Below are positions 7,320-13,344 of a stretch of 13,344 nucleotides of DNA, piece by piece. The notes beneath the pieces were generated by a model. That model was not told where the DNA came from, ran no database searches, and saw only the letters and a program-made list of their open reading frames with translations. The stretch is taken from assembly GCA_004356555.1 (NCBI GenBank), contig SMWY01000059.1:1-13344 (forward strand), read 5' to 3'. This DNA comes from Candidatus Dadabacteria bacterium (GTDB lineage Bacteria > Desulfobacterota_D > UBA1144 > Nemesobacterales > UBA2774). A program made the position numbers and the translations under genes. Numbering within the stretch: the first letter of the stretch is position 1; the number at the start of each line of letters is the position of its first letter.

Positions 7320-7349
7320 TATATATCTTTCTCAAAATGTATTTGTCAA
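7320..7349 (-). promoter_or_regulatory. Possible second, proximal promoter of the operon
   Basis: A second perfect TTGACA (7349-7344) is followed 18 bp later by TATATA (7325-7320, 4/6); TATAGT at 7323-7318 is a better hexamer but with a 20-bp spacer. A transcript from here would have a leader of only about 10 nt. Weaker than the upstream promoter and it may not function. Confidence 0.3.
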
Positions 7350-7372
7350 ACGAGATCAACCAGCCATAATGG

Positions 7373-7402
7373 AGTATAAAGACTTTGTTCTGTTATTGTC
7401 AA
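7373..7402 (-). promoter_or_regulatory. Main predicted sigma70 promoter of the caa3-bc operon
   Basis: On the minus strand, TTGACA (7402-7397, 6/6 to consensus), an 18-bp spacer, and TATACT (7378-7373, 5/6). Transcription would begin near 7366, giving a leader of about 63 nt before the ctaC ATG. Judged by consensus match only. Confidence 0.6.
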
Positions 7403-7465
7403 CCCCGTGAAGAAATAAATAGCTAATTCGCTGGGATTGTTAGATATATAGAATTAAATTTGTGG

Positions 7466-7482
7466 TAATATGTTGCATATTA
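7466..7482. promoter_or_regulatory. Perfect 7-bp inverted repeat, possible operator
   Basis: TAATATG-TTG-CATATTA is a perfect dyad with a 3-nt centre, about 75 bp upstream of the TamA-like start. It overlaps the -35 position of the only plausible plus-strand promoter seen there. Dyads of this size suit a dimeric transcription factor, but AT-rich DNA also produces them by chance. Confidence 0.35.
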
Positions 7483-7500
7483 AGTTAAGCTCAGCATAAT
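7473..7500 (+). promoter_or_regulatory. Weak candidate promoter for the TamA-like gene
   Basis: CATAAT at 7495-7500 is 5/6 to the -10 consensus, with TTGCAT (3/6) 16 bp upstream. The start would be near 7507, about 48 nt before the ATG. The -35 match is poor, so an activator or another site may be used. Confidence 0.3.
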
Positions 7501-7554
7501 AAAAGTTTTATTTCTCATTGGTAAATCAAGAAAGAAATCGTAAGCGTATTCTAT

Positions 7555-9537
7555 ATGATAAAATATACTGCCACATACTTACTGTTCCCTCTGCTTTTCT
7601 TCTTGTTTATTAACTTCTCTATTACGTCATTCTCTCAAGAGAGTGAGGATGTGGAGCAGCAATTTGAGGACAATACTTCCCTTCAGCAAGAAGAGAATGA
7701 CATCCCCCCTGCTCTAGATGAGATCCTTGATAAAAAAGAGTCACAGCCACAAGGCTCATCGGACAGTTCTGCTGCAACTAAGGATTCTGAGTCTACTTCT
7801 CCTGATGAACCAAACGTCCGTGTTTCAAAGGTAAAAATTAAGGGAGCGAAAGTAGTAACAAAACAACAGATTGAGCGAATTATAGGTACTGACTTCCCTT
7901 CTATTAAATTCTGGGTAAAGAAGCCTCCTTTTGATGAAGAAGTTCTAAAGGACGATATGATAAGGATCCAGAGACTTTATGCTAACAATGGATATTACGA
8001 TGCTAAAGCTACTTATGAGCTTAAATATAATAAAGATGAAACTAGGGTAGAAATTAAAATAACTATTGAAGAGGGCGAACCCATAATACTGACTGATATT
8101 GATCTTAAGATAGAGGGTGATCTCAGTGATGAAATTAAGAAGCAGATTACAGACGCCGTACCACTTAAAGTTGATGAGACTTTTTCCCCTAATGGATACC
8201 AACAAACCAAAGGTGTTATCTCCGAGATTCTTTATAATAGAGGATACCCAAAATCGGATATTGAAGGCGAGGCCCTTGTAAATAGAAGGGAAAAATGGGC
8301 CCGGGCAAAATTTGTCGTTAAACCGGGCTTAATATATAAATTCGGAGTAATCAAGGTAGAGGGTAATGAGAAAGTAGCAAGCTACATTATCGAAAGAGAG
8401 GCAGATTTTAAAGAAGGGAAAATATTCTCTTTAAGCAAAATAAATGAAACGCAAGCAAATATATTTCAGTTGGGTCTATTTAGATCAGTTGTTATAGACC
8501 CTGTTTATAATGATGAAGAACAGATTGCGGATATAGCCATTGTGGTCAAAGAAAGAAAGCAGGGCTCGGTAAAAATAGGAGGAGGCTTCGGGACAGAAGA
8601 TAAGCTTAGAGGACAGGTCATATGGACTCAAAGAAACTTCTTTGGAGGAGGTAGAAGACTAGAGGTCTCGGGTAAATTTTCTTTTATCACTCAGAGAGTC
8701 GAGACATCTGTGATACAGCCTTATATAGTGGGCAAGGACTCTGAGCTCTCAGGTACCCTTAATTTCCAAAGAGATGACGTACCTTCTTTTAAAGGGAGAA
8801 GTTTTCTTACAACGGCGGCGTTAACAAAAGATTTCTGGAAATATTACTCTGTTTTCAGCTCTTTAAATTTGCAGTTTTCAAAAATAGAGGACAGCGCTAC
8901 TAGAACACCTGAGGAGAGAAGCAGAGAAAATTTCTTTCTTACCTTTATTAACCTCGGGTTTGAAAGAGACGCTACTGACAATATTCTAAACCCTACCCGT
9001 GGTACCGTTGTTTCCACAGGGCTTGAGTCTTCATTTAGTGCTTTAGGCTCTGACGTAAATTACTTAAAAGGAACAATAGAACTTAGGGGATATAAGGAGT
9101 ACCGAGATGTTGTATTCGCAAAAAAATTCACCATTGGTGTTATTCAACCATTTGGTTCAACCCAAACGTTAGACATCCCTATTTTTAAGAGGTTCTTTGC
9201 CGGTGGTAGCACGAGCATGAGAGGTTTCCCGTTTCAGAAACTTGGGCCCTTGGATAGGAATAATGATCCTCTTGGGGGTAACTCGCTTCTTGTAGGCAGT
9301 TTCGAAGTCAGATACCCAATCTATGGAGATTTTGGCGGTGTAGCTTTTCTGGACTATGGTAATGTTTATACTGATGAATGGAGCTTTCCTCTTCAAGATA
9401 TAAAATACGCTCCGGGGTTAGGGCTTAGGTATGATACGATTATTGGTCCTGTGAGATTTGATGTGGGTTACGCACTTAATCCGGAGCCTGGAATTACAAG
9501 AATACAGTTCTTTATAAGTATTGGACAGGCATTTTAG
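7555..9537 (+). CDS. TamA/BamA-family (Omp85) outer-membrane assembly protein
   Basis: Outer-membrane barrel protein of the Omp85 superfamily, which inserts or exports other proteins at the outer membrane. The 660 residues comprise a Sec signal peptide (1 to about 27, Lys3 then a hydrophobic core, likely cut after SFS), an acidic Ser/Glu/Gln-rich low-complexity linker (about 29-86), three POTRA-like repeats (about 88-174, 176-258, 260-334) and a 16-strand-type barrel (about 336-660). The conserved loop-6 motif appears as SMRGF (554-558) after KRFFAGGST, and the protein ends in Phe, as expected for a beta-signal. Three POTRAs match TamA (BamA usually has five). The barrel strands, e.g. GPVRFDVGYALNPEP (631-645), are typical of both. 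No tamB is adjacent. No convincing Shine-Dalgarno precedes the ATG, but the signal peptide supports this start. Convergent with prmA, 34 bp apart. Confidence 0.87.
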   Translation: MIKYTATYLLFPLLFFLFINFSITSFSQESEDVEQQFEDNTSLQQEENDIPPALDEILDKKESQPQGSSDSSAATKDSESTSPDEPNVRVSKVKIKGAKVVTKQQIERIIGTDFPSIKFWVKKPPFDEEVLKDDMIRIQRLYANNGYYDAKATYELKYNKDETRVEIKITIEEGEPIILTDIDLKIEGDLSDEIKKQITDAVPLKVDETFSPNGYQQTKGVISEILYNRGYPKSDIEGEALVNRREKWARAKFVVKPGLIYKFGVIKVEGNEKVASYIIEREADFKEGKIFSLSKINETQANIFQLGLFRSVVIDPVYNDEEQIADIAIVVKERKQGSVKIGGGFGTEDKLRGQVIWTQRNFFGGGRRLEVSGKFSFITQRVETSVIQPYIVGKDSELSGTLNFQRDDVPSFKGRSFLTTAALTKDFWKYYSVFSSLNLQFSKIEDSATRTPEERSRENFFLTFINLGFERDATDNILNPTRGTVVSTGLESSFSALGSDVNYLKGTIELRGYKEYRDVVFAKKFTIGVIQPFGSTQTLDIPIFKRFFAGGSTSMRGFPFQKLGPLDRNNDPLGGNSLLVGSFEVRYPIYGDFGGVAFLDYGNVYTDEWSFPLQDIKYAPGLGLRYDTIIGPVRFDVGYALNPEPGITRIQFFISIGQAF

Positions 9538-9571
9538 AGCATCGTGAAGTTTAATTTAGAGTTGTTATCTT

Positions 9572-10174
9572 TTACTCAGAATCATTGGTTGAATTCTTCA
9601 AGACTAATGCCACCCACTCTCTTTCTTCAAATTCCTCTTGTAGATAAAAACCGAGGTCCGAAAATTTGTTGATAGCTTGTGTTTTTTCCTCATTCTTAAT
9701 TCCGGAGAGTAGAACTGTCCCTCTGGATTTCACTCTCTTTTTTAGCTCTTCACTTATGGCTAGTATTGATCTGATCAATATATTGGCCACAACTAAATCG
9801 AATACTCCAGCTACATCTTCAACTGATCCTAGGATTATCTCCGTAATAGATAAGAACCCGTTTTTCTCTATGTTGGATTCTGCTTCCAGAATGATTATGT
9901 TGTCTATATCGACTGCGGTTATTTGTTTTGCCCCAAGAGCAGCTGCGGAAATAGAAAGCACACCGCTTCCGCATCCCACGTCGAGCACGCTCTCAATTTG
10001 TTCGTTCTTAAATAAGTTCTCAAGAGCCTTAATGCATAGCTTTGTGGTTGGATGATTTCCTTTTCCAAACGACCAACCGGGATTTATTTCTATTTCTCTT
10101 TCATCTCCGCTTGGGAGGTGTAATTTTATTATTGAGGTATCAGGGTAGTATTCGAAAACTACGGCTTTGCTCAT
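9572..10174 (-). CDS. PrmA-like methyltransferase lacking the usual N-terminal domain
   Basis: SAM-dependent class I methyltransferase closely resembling ribosomal protein L11 methyltransferase PrmA. PrmA hallmarks seen: NPGWSFGKGNHPTTKLC (31-47; compare the family's AFGTGTHPTT), SAM-binding VLDVGCGSG (63-71), acidic AVDID (87-91) and VANILIRSI (129-137) in the catalytic region. It is 200 residues, whereas PrmA is usually near 290. The L11-recognising N-terminal domain and linker are missing, with only about 30 residues before the catalytic core. The start cannot be moved far upstream: an in-frame TAG lies four codons before the ATG. It follows the tatA/B gene by 39 bp on the same strand, probably one transcript. 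It may methylate L11 in a reduced form or a different target. Methyltransferase 0.95; PrmA function itself about 0.6. Confidence 0.85.
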   Translation of the reverse strand: MSKAVVFEYYPDTSIIKLHLPSGDEREIEINPGWSFGKGNHPTTKLCIKALENLFKNEQIESVLDVGCGSGVLSISAAALGAKQITAVDIDNIIILEAESNIEKNGFLSITEIILGSVEDVAGVFDLVVANILIRSILAISEELKKRVKSRGTVLLSGIKNEEKTQAINKFSDLGFYLQEEFEEREWVALVLKNSTNDSE

Positions 10175-10213
10175 ATGTGAACTCTAATATTTAAGTATGT
10201 TTATGTCTGCGAT

Positions 10214-10483
10214 TTAGATGTGTTTTGATGGCAGATTGTTTAGGTCATCTGAGGAATTGGAATCTTTATTCGATTTCTCTTTGCTTTCTGTATTTTTTTG
10301 AGAATCCGCTTCGTCTTTTTCGTCTTCAAACTCTATCGACTGTTTTAATTCGTCTTTTGCTCTCTCAAGTTCTCTCAACCCTCTTCCAAGAGTTCGTGCT
10401 ATCTTGGGTATTTCTTTAGGTCCAAGCAAGAGTAATGCTATTACGAGAACTATTAGTATTTCACTTGTGCCGATTCCAAACAT
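10214..10483 (-). CDS. TatA/TatB-family subunit of the twin-arginine translocase, TatB-like
   Basis: Small membrane component of the Tat pathway, which exports folded proteins. The 89 residues form a short N-terminal helix (about 5-20), a hinge at G21-P22, an amphipathic helix (about 24-48) and a highly charged Ser/Asp/Glu/Lys-rich tail. Glu8 in MFGIGTSE and the sequence GPKEIPKIARTLGRGL (21-36) favour TatB over TatA, but many non-enterobacterial lineages have single A/B hybrids, so the subtype is left open. Context: upstream of the prmA-like gene (39 bp) and divergent from the MDR gene; no tatC is seen. A Shine-Dalgarno-like AGGA sits about 12 nt before the ATG, a long spacing. The Rieske protein encoded in this window carries a Tat signal and is a plausible client. 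Confidence 0.87.
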   Translation of the reverse strand: MFGIGTSEILIVLVIALLLLGPKEIPKIARTLGRGLRELERAKDELKQSIEFEDEKDEADSQKNTESKEKSNKDSNSSDDLNNLPSKHI

Positions 10484-10651
10484 AATTTTTCAAAATCCTT
10501 TAATTACTCCAGGGCCTATTATCAAAGGCTACCTCATTAAATTTATATGTTCAACAACCCTCTGTATCAGCCAAATTCATATCTTAGACTACAGTTTTTC
10601 TTTAGATGTAGTAAAATGTTCGGAGCTAAAAAAATAAAATCTGTTATAAAT

Positions 10652-10656
10652 AGGAG
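10652..10656 (+). promoter_or_regulatory. Shine-Dalgarno site of the MDR oxidoreductase gene
   Basis: AGGAG 7 nt before the ATG at 10664, supporting that start. The 180-bp divergent region 10484-10663 is AT-rich; TATAAA at 10645-10650 has no recognisable -35 partner, so I call no promoter there. Confidence 0.7.
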
Positions 10657-10663
10657 CTGAGTA

Positions 10664-11659
10664 ATGAAAGCGATTCGTTATCATGAAGTTGGGGAAGTTG
10701 ATGTGCTTAAGTATGAAGATGTGCCGACACCTGAAATAGGGGATGATGAAGTCCTGGTACGCGTAAGGGCAGCTTCATTAAATCACCTGGATTTAAGGCT
10801 CAGAGCTGGGAAATCCCCAAGACCTGTGGAGCTTCCTCATATTGGTGGTGTTGATGCATCGGGAGATGTGGAGGAAGTTGGGAAGAACGTAACGAATTTA
10901 AGTCCTGGAACCCGAGTAGTTATAGACCCGACTGTAAAAACACCCAAGGGACCTTCGGTGATGGGAGTAAACTTTCACGGCGGATTTGCGGAGTACGTCA
11001 AAGTACCTGGAGCAAATGTGGTTCCTATTCCCGATGAGGTGTCTTATGATGATGCCTGCACTCTTCCGGTTTGTTCTGTAACCGCATGGTATGGTCTATA
11101 TGAAAGGGGAGGGATGCAAAGAGGCGAGACGGTTCTAATCCATGCGGCCGGGAGCGGTACGGGGAGCGCTGCGGTTCAAGTTGCCAAGGGAGGCGGGGCA
11201 TACGTAATTGCAACAGCAGGAAGTGATGAGAAGCTTGAGAAGGTAAAAGAGATTGGGGCTGACGCTACGATAAATTATAATACTTCTGATTTTTCAGAAG
11301 AGGTTAAAAAGATAACCGAAGGAAAAGGAGTAGACCTCATATTTGACCAGGTCGGAGCCTCGGCCTGGGAAAATAATCTGAAATCGCTAAAGCCAAAGGG
11401 AAGAATTCTCCTTATTGGAGTAGTAGGCGGAGGACAGACAACATTTAATTTTGGTCCCATAATTATGAGGGATTTGTCTGTACTGGGTGTTACGGTATTT
11501 AATGCCCCTAGAAAAAATTTAACAAATATGATCAATCTTGTATCTCTTAACAGATTCAAACCGGTCATTGACAAAACATTTCCTTTGTCTGAAGCAGCGC
11601 AAGCTCAGAAAATGCTTGAGGATAGAAGTCAGTTTGGAAAAGTAATTTTAAATCCGTAG
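10664..11659 (+). CDS. MDR-family NAD(P)-dependent oxidoreductase (zinc-free, quinone-oxidoreductase-like)
   Basis: Medium-chain dehydrogenase/reductase of 331 residues, a usual length for the superfamily. Seen: a GroES-like N-terminal domain with the strand VLVRVRAASLNHLDLRLRAG (30-49), the conserved PHIGGVDASGDVEEVG (58-73), a Rossmann domain with HAAGSGTGSAAVQVAK (160-175), and the C-terminal LSEAAQAQKMLE / FGKVILNP. The structural-zinc Cys cluster is missing around residues 90-105 and the catalytic-zinc Cys is replaced in SLNHLDL (N40, H41). This points to a zinc-independent enzyme such as a quinone or enone reductase rather than an alcohol dehydrogenase; the substrate cannot be read from sequence. 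Cofactor is probably NADPH or NADH. Good Shine-Dalgarno. It stands alone on its strand: divergent from the Tat gene, convergent (61 bp) with the M3-like gene. Confidence 0.88.
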   Translation: MKAIRYHEVGEVDVLKYEDVPTPEIGDDEVLVRVRAASLNHLDLRLRAGKSPRPVELPHIGGVDASGDVEEVGKNVTNLSPGTRVVIDPTVKTPKGPSVMGVNFHGGFAEYVKVPGANVVPIPDEVSYDDACTLPVCSVTAWYGLYERGGMQRGETVLIHAAGSGTGSAAVQVAKGGGAYVIATAGSDEKLEKVKEIGADATINYNTSDFSEEVKKITEGKGVDLIFDQVGASAWENNLKSLKPKGRILLIGVVGGGQTTFNFGPIIMRDLSVLGVTVFNAPRKNLTNMINLVSLNRFKPVIDKTFPLSEAAQAQKMLEDRSQFGKVILNP

Positions 11660-11720
11660 AATATGGATCAAGGATAGTTTTTTCTTAACTTGGGTTTGGA
11701 GTTTGTAAATATCTGGGGTC

Positions 11721-13193
11721 TTAGCCTAATACTTCTTCAAAAGTTTGAGACAGTTTAGTAATATCAGTACCTCCAAACCCATAATTCTCTGATATGTTTT
11801 TGATTGATGTTCTTCCGCCCGTTCTCCATATTTCAACTAAGAACTCGCCGGCTTCTTTTACCCTCCACCACTGTTCATCAAAATTTTCTATTAAATATGC
11901 CCTTAGCTGGGGCTCAATAATGCTGGCTTTAAAAGAGTCTGCCGAGCTCAAGTGAGGTTCGATATCAAACAAATAATCGTGCTTGCTCGCCTTACTGTGG
12001 GTAGCAATCTCCATGATTTCTTTATACGTTTCAGCCTTGTTATCTTGTCCTTGATAAAACCCTATTTCATATATGAGCTTGGCAGAAAGAATTCTTGTTA
12101 ACATGAGCCGTCTTAAATATAAAAATTGGAGGAAGTCATTTGCTACATCTTGCCTTAAGTGTTTTTTGATCCATGCAGGCTCAAAAATAAGGTTCTTAAA
12201 CAACTCTGAGAAAATTCTCAAAAAAGATTTTTCTCTCAAATATTTATATTCAAAATAATCGTCCCGCTCTGTGAACCCATAGCTCAGACCCCTGCCGAAA
12301 GACCCTAAAAATGATTCGTAATCCCATATGCCACCTTGAAGGTTGGTAGAGATTAAAATCTCGACTCCGGGATTTGAGGTATAGCATATGCTGCCTGCCA
12401 CATGTCCTTTTCTCTTCTCTCTGTCAAACTTTATTTTAGCTTGTGGGTTTAAACCTGTTTCAGCTAATAGAGCTTTTGCCATAGAGAGGGGATCCATTTT
12501 TGGAAGCGATCCTAGTTCAAATGAATTAATGAGGTAAAACATATCGGTCAGGTTTGCGTTTTTAAGCTTTATATCCATACGTTTTAGGAAAAACCACTTT
12601 AATAAATCTCTTGCAATATATTCTGTATCTCTAATAAATTCTTTTGCCTTTTCTACGAGCGCTGAGGTGTTAAGTCCCTCAATTACTTCATACATGTGCA
12701 AGTAACTTGAAAAGCCTAAGTCATCGGAGTCTTTTTGTTTATATGCGTATTGCCTTAAATAAAGCTGATTAAGTTTTGATAGGATGGCTCCTCTCTTGTT
12801 TTCGATCTCCTGTATTTCCTGCTTCTTGGATTTTGTTAATAGTGCTGCTTTAGATGATCTGAAGGGGATTTTAGTTTTATCTATACTGAATATAGATGAC
12901 GCTTCGATATCTAAAATGCTATCTTTTAATTGGGAGGTTTTACTTAAGAGGATAATTTTGGCCAGAAAACTTAACAGAAGGTTTATCCCGTTTTTATCTT
13001 CCTCGTTATAGACCCTGGTTTCTCTTAAAGATAAAAAAATCTCTGGTTCGAGCAGGTCTTGGTAAGGTTTAAGTATTCCCGTAATATCGGTTTTACTTTT
13101 TAGTCCGGCAAAGTTTAAATAGAATTCTCTATCTAAGGTTTGATGGACCTTTTGCCCTTCCGCTCTAATATATCGAATGGTTTCTCTGCTCAT
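11721..13193 (-). CDS. M3-like metallopeptidase homologue with a decayed zinc site (probable pseudopeptidase)
   Basis: A 490-residue, mostly helical soluble protein with no signal peptide. I identify it by pattern rather than by a named family. An LGFSSYLHMYEVIEGL segment (159-174) and the stretch KGHVAGSICY...PGVEIL...GGIWDYESFLG (262-297) follow the order of M3-type thimet/oligopeptidase proteins. The C-terminal part IIEPQLRAYLIENF (425-438) then WW...AGEFLVEIWRTG (442-459) matches the tail of bacterial M3-like proteins. Where those have HExGHALH, this has G297-S298-F-G-R301-G-L-S304, so both His and the Glu are lost. The third ligand (normally Glu, near 326) also appears absent. The reading frame is intact and long, so it is a retained non-peptidase protein rather than a pseudogene. 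No Shine-Dalgarno is visible. A perfect TATAAT lies upstream. Function unknown. Confidence 0.7.
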   Translation of the reverse strand: MSRETIRYIRAEGQKVHQTLDREFYLNFAGLKSKTDITGILKPYQDLLEPEIFLSLRETRVYNEEDKNGINLLLSFLAKIILLSKTSQLKDSILDIEASSIFSIDKTKIPFRSSKAALLTKSKKQEIQEIENKRGAILSKLNQLYLRQYAYKQKDSDDLGFSSYLHMYEVIEGLNTSALVEKAKEFIRDTEYIARDLLKWFFLKRMDIKLKNANLTDMFYLINSFELGSLPKMDPLSMAKALLAETGLNPQAKIKFDREKRKGHVAGSICYTSNPGVEILISTNLQGGIWDYESFLGSFGRGLSYGFTERDDYFEYKYLREKSFLRIFSELFKNLIFEPAWIKKHLRQDVANDFLQFLYLRRLMLTRILSAKLIYEIGFYQGQDNKAETYKEIMEIATHSKASKHDYLFDIEPHLSSADSFKASIIEPQLRAYLIENFDEQWWRVKEAGEFLVEIWRTGGRTSIKNISENYGFGGTDITKLSQTFEEVLG

Positions 13194-13237
13194 TATTGTC
13201 GTTTCAGATGCTCGATATTAGTCAGCAAATAAAGATT

Positions 13238-13243
13238 ATTATA
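13238..13243 (-). promoter_or_regulatory. Possible -10 element of the M3-like gene
   Basis: TATAAT (perfect -10) on the minus strand about 45 bp before the ATG. The best -35 candidates are poor: TTAAGT 15 bp upstream (3/6), or TATTAA at 17 bp (2/6). AT-rich context makes chance occurrence possible. Confidence 0.3.
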
Positions 13244-13278
13244 AAAAAAGTCTATAGTACTTAATAGGAGCGGCAAAA

Positions 13279-13344
13279 TTAAACAGCAGTATCAATTGGT
13301 TTAGGTTTGTATACAGGGTCTTTAATCAAAAAAGCGCCTATTGC
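13279..13344 (-). CDS. Probable C-terminal tail of a gene cut by the window edge
   Basis: On the minus strand an open frame enters from the window edge and runs 21 codons to a TAA at 13281-13279, reading AIGAFLIKDPVYKPKPIDTA then Val. The composition (Lys, Pro, Asp, mixed hydrophobics) looks like a real protein terminus and the strand agrees with the next gene, which would start 85 bp downstream. The piece is too short to identify, and an open frame of this length can arise by chance. Confidence 0.35.
   Translation of the reverse strand, partial: AIGAFLIKDPVYKPKPIDTAV

Noticed and set aside
9538..9571. Possible bidirectional terminator between the TamA-like and PrmA-like genes.
   Set aside because: No stem of useful length followed by a T-run could be found on either strand in the 34-bp gap.
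10404..10637. A plus-strand ORF spanning the start of the Tat gene and the intergenic region.
   Set aside because: Most of it is antisense to the Tat gene, it has no ribosome site, and the translated sequence resembles no protein family.
11660..11720. Possible terminator with a T-run (near 11678-11683) between the MDR and M3-like genes.
   Set aside because: The T-run is present, but the preceding bases do not form a convincing GC-rich stem; I could pair only three bases.
13279..13344. The terminal minus-strand tail contains YKPKPIDTA, resembling the start of RyR-domain proteins.
   Set aside because: The match is under ten residues and the frame stops two codons later, whereas a RyR domain would continue for about 90 residues. 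Likely coincidence.
1..13344. Search for CRISPR repeats, insertion-sequence ends, tRNA genes, toxin-antitoxin pairs or defence genes.
   Set aside because: No spaced direct repeats, transposase motifs, cloverleaf-like segments or nuclease signatures were seen; the gene content is respiratory and housekeeping.

Overview
This is a moderately AT-rich stretch of a Gram-negative (diderm) bacterial chromosome. The diderm assignment rests on an Omp85/TamA-like outer-membrane barrel protein, a Tat translocase component and an aerobic heme-copper oxidase. The lineage cannot be fixed from the window. The mix of a menaquinone-type cytochrome bc complex, caa3 oxidase and NDH-2 would fit an uncultured deltaproteobacterium-like or similar deep-branching group, but this is only a guess.

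Layout. Positions 1-972 (+) hold the 3' part of a type II NADH dehydrogenase, cut by the window edge. It converges on, and overlaps by 4 bp, the last gene of a seven-gene minus-strand operon at 7303-969. In transcription order the operon encodes: oxidase subunit II with a fused cytochrome c (CtaC), subunit I (CtaD), subunit III (CtaE), a CtaG assembly factor, a small two-helix membrane protein, a Tat-targeted Rieske protein, and cytochrome b with a fused C-terminal cytochrome c. Spacings are -26 to +48 bp, two starts are TTG with good Shine-Dalgarno sites, and a near-consensus sigma70 promoter lies upstream at 7373-7402. Together with NDH-2 this is a short chain from NADH to O2: NADH, quinone, bc complex, caa3 oxidase. 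Both complexes carry their own tethered c-heme and no soluble cytochrome c gene is present. Three residue-level markers suggest a menaquinol-oxidising bc complex: b6-type heme-ligand spacing, a PDWY Qo motif, and Gly in place of Ser at the Rieske cluster.

The 251-bp divergent region 7304-7554 contains the oxidase promoter(s) and a perfect 7-bp inverted repeat in front of a TamA/BamA-like gene (7555-9537, +) with three POTRA domains and a long acidic linker. Converging on that gene are a TatA/B-family gene and a PrmA-like methyltransferase lacking the usual N-terminal domain (10483-9572, -). A zinc-free MDR-family oxidoreductase (10664-11659, +) then converges on a 490-residue protein (13193-11721, -). 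That protein looks like an M3-type zinc peptidase whose HExxH motif has decayed to GSFGR. The last 66 bases probably encode the C-terminal tail of another minus-strand gene.

I see no CRISPR array, transposon, tRNA, rRNA or defence system. No stretch longer than 300 bp lacks a gene. The most notable content is the single-operon bc-caa3 module and the probable pseudopeptidase; neither amounts to a clearly new system.
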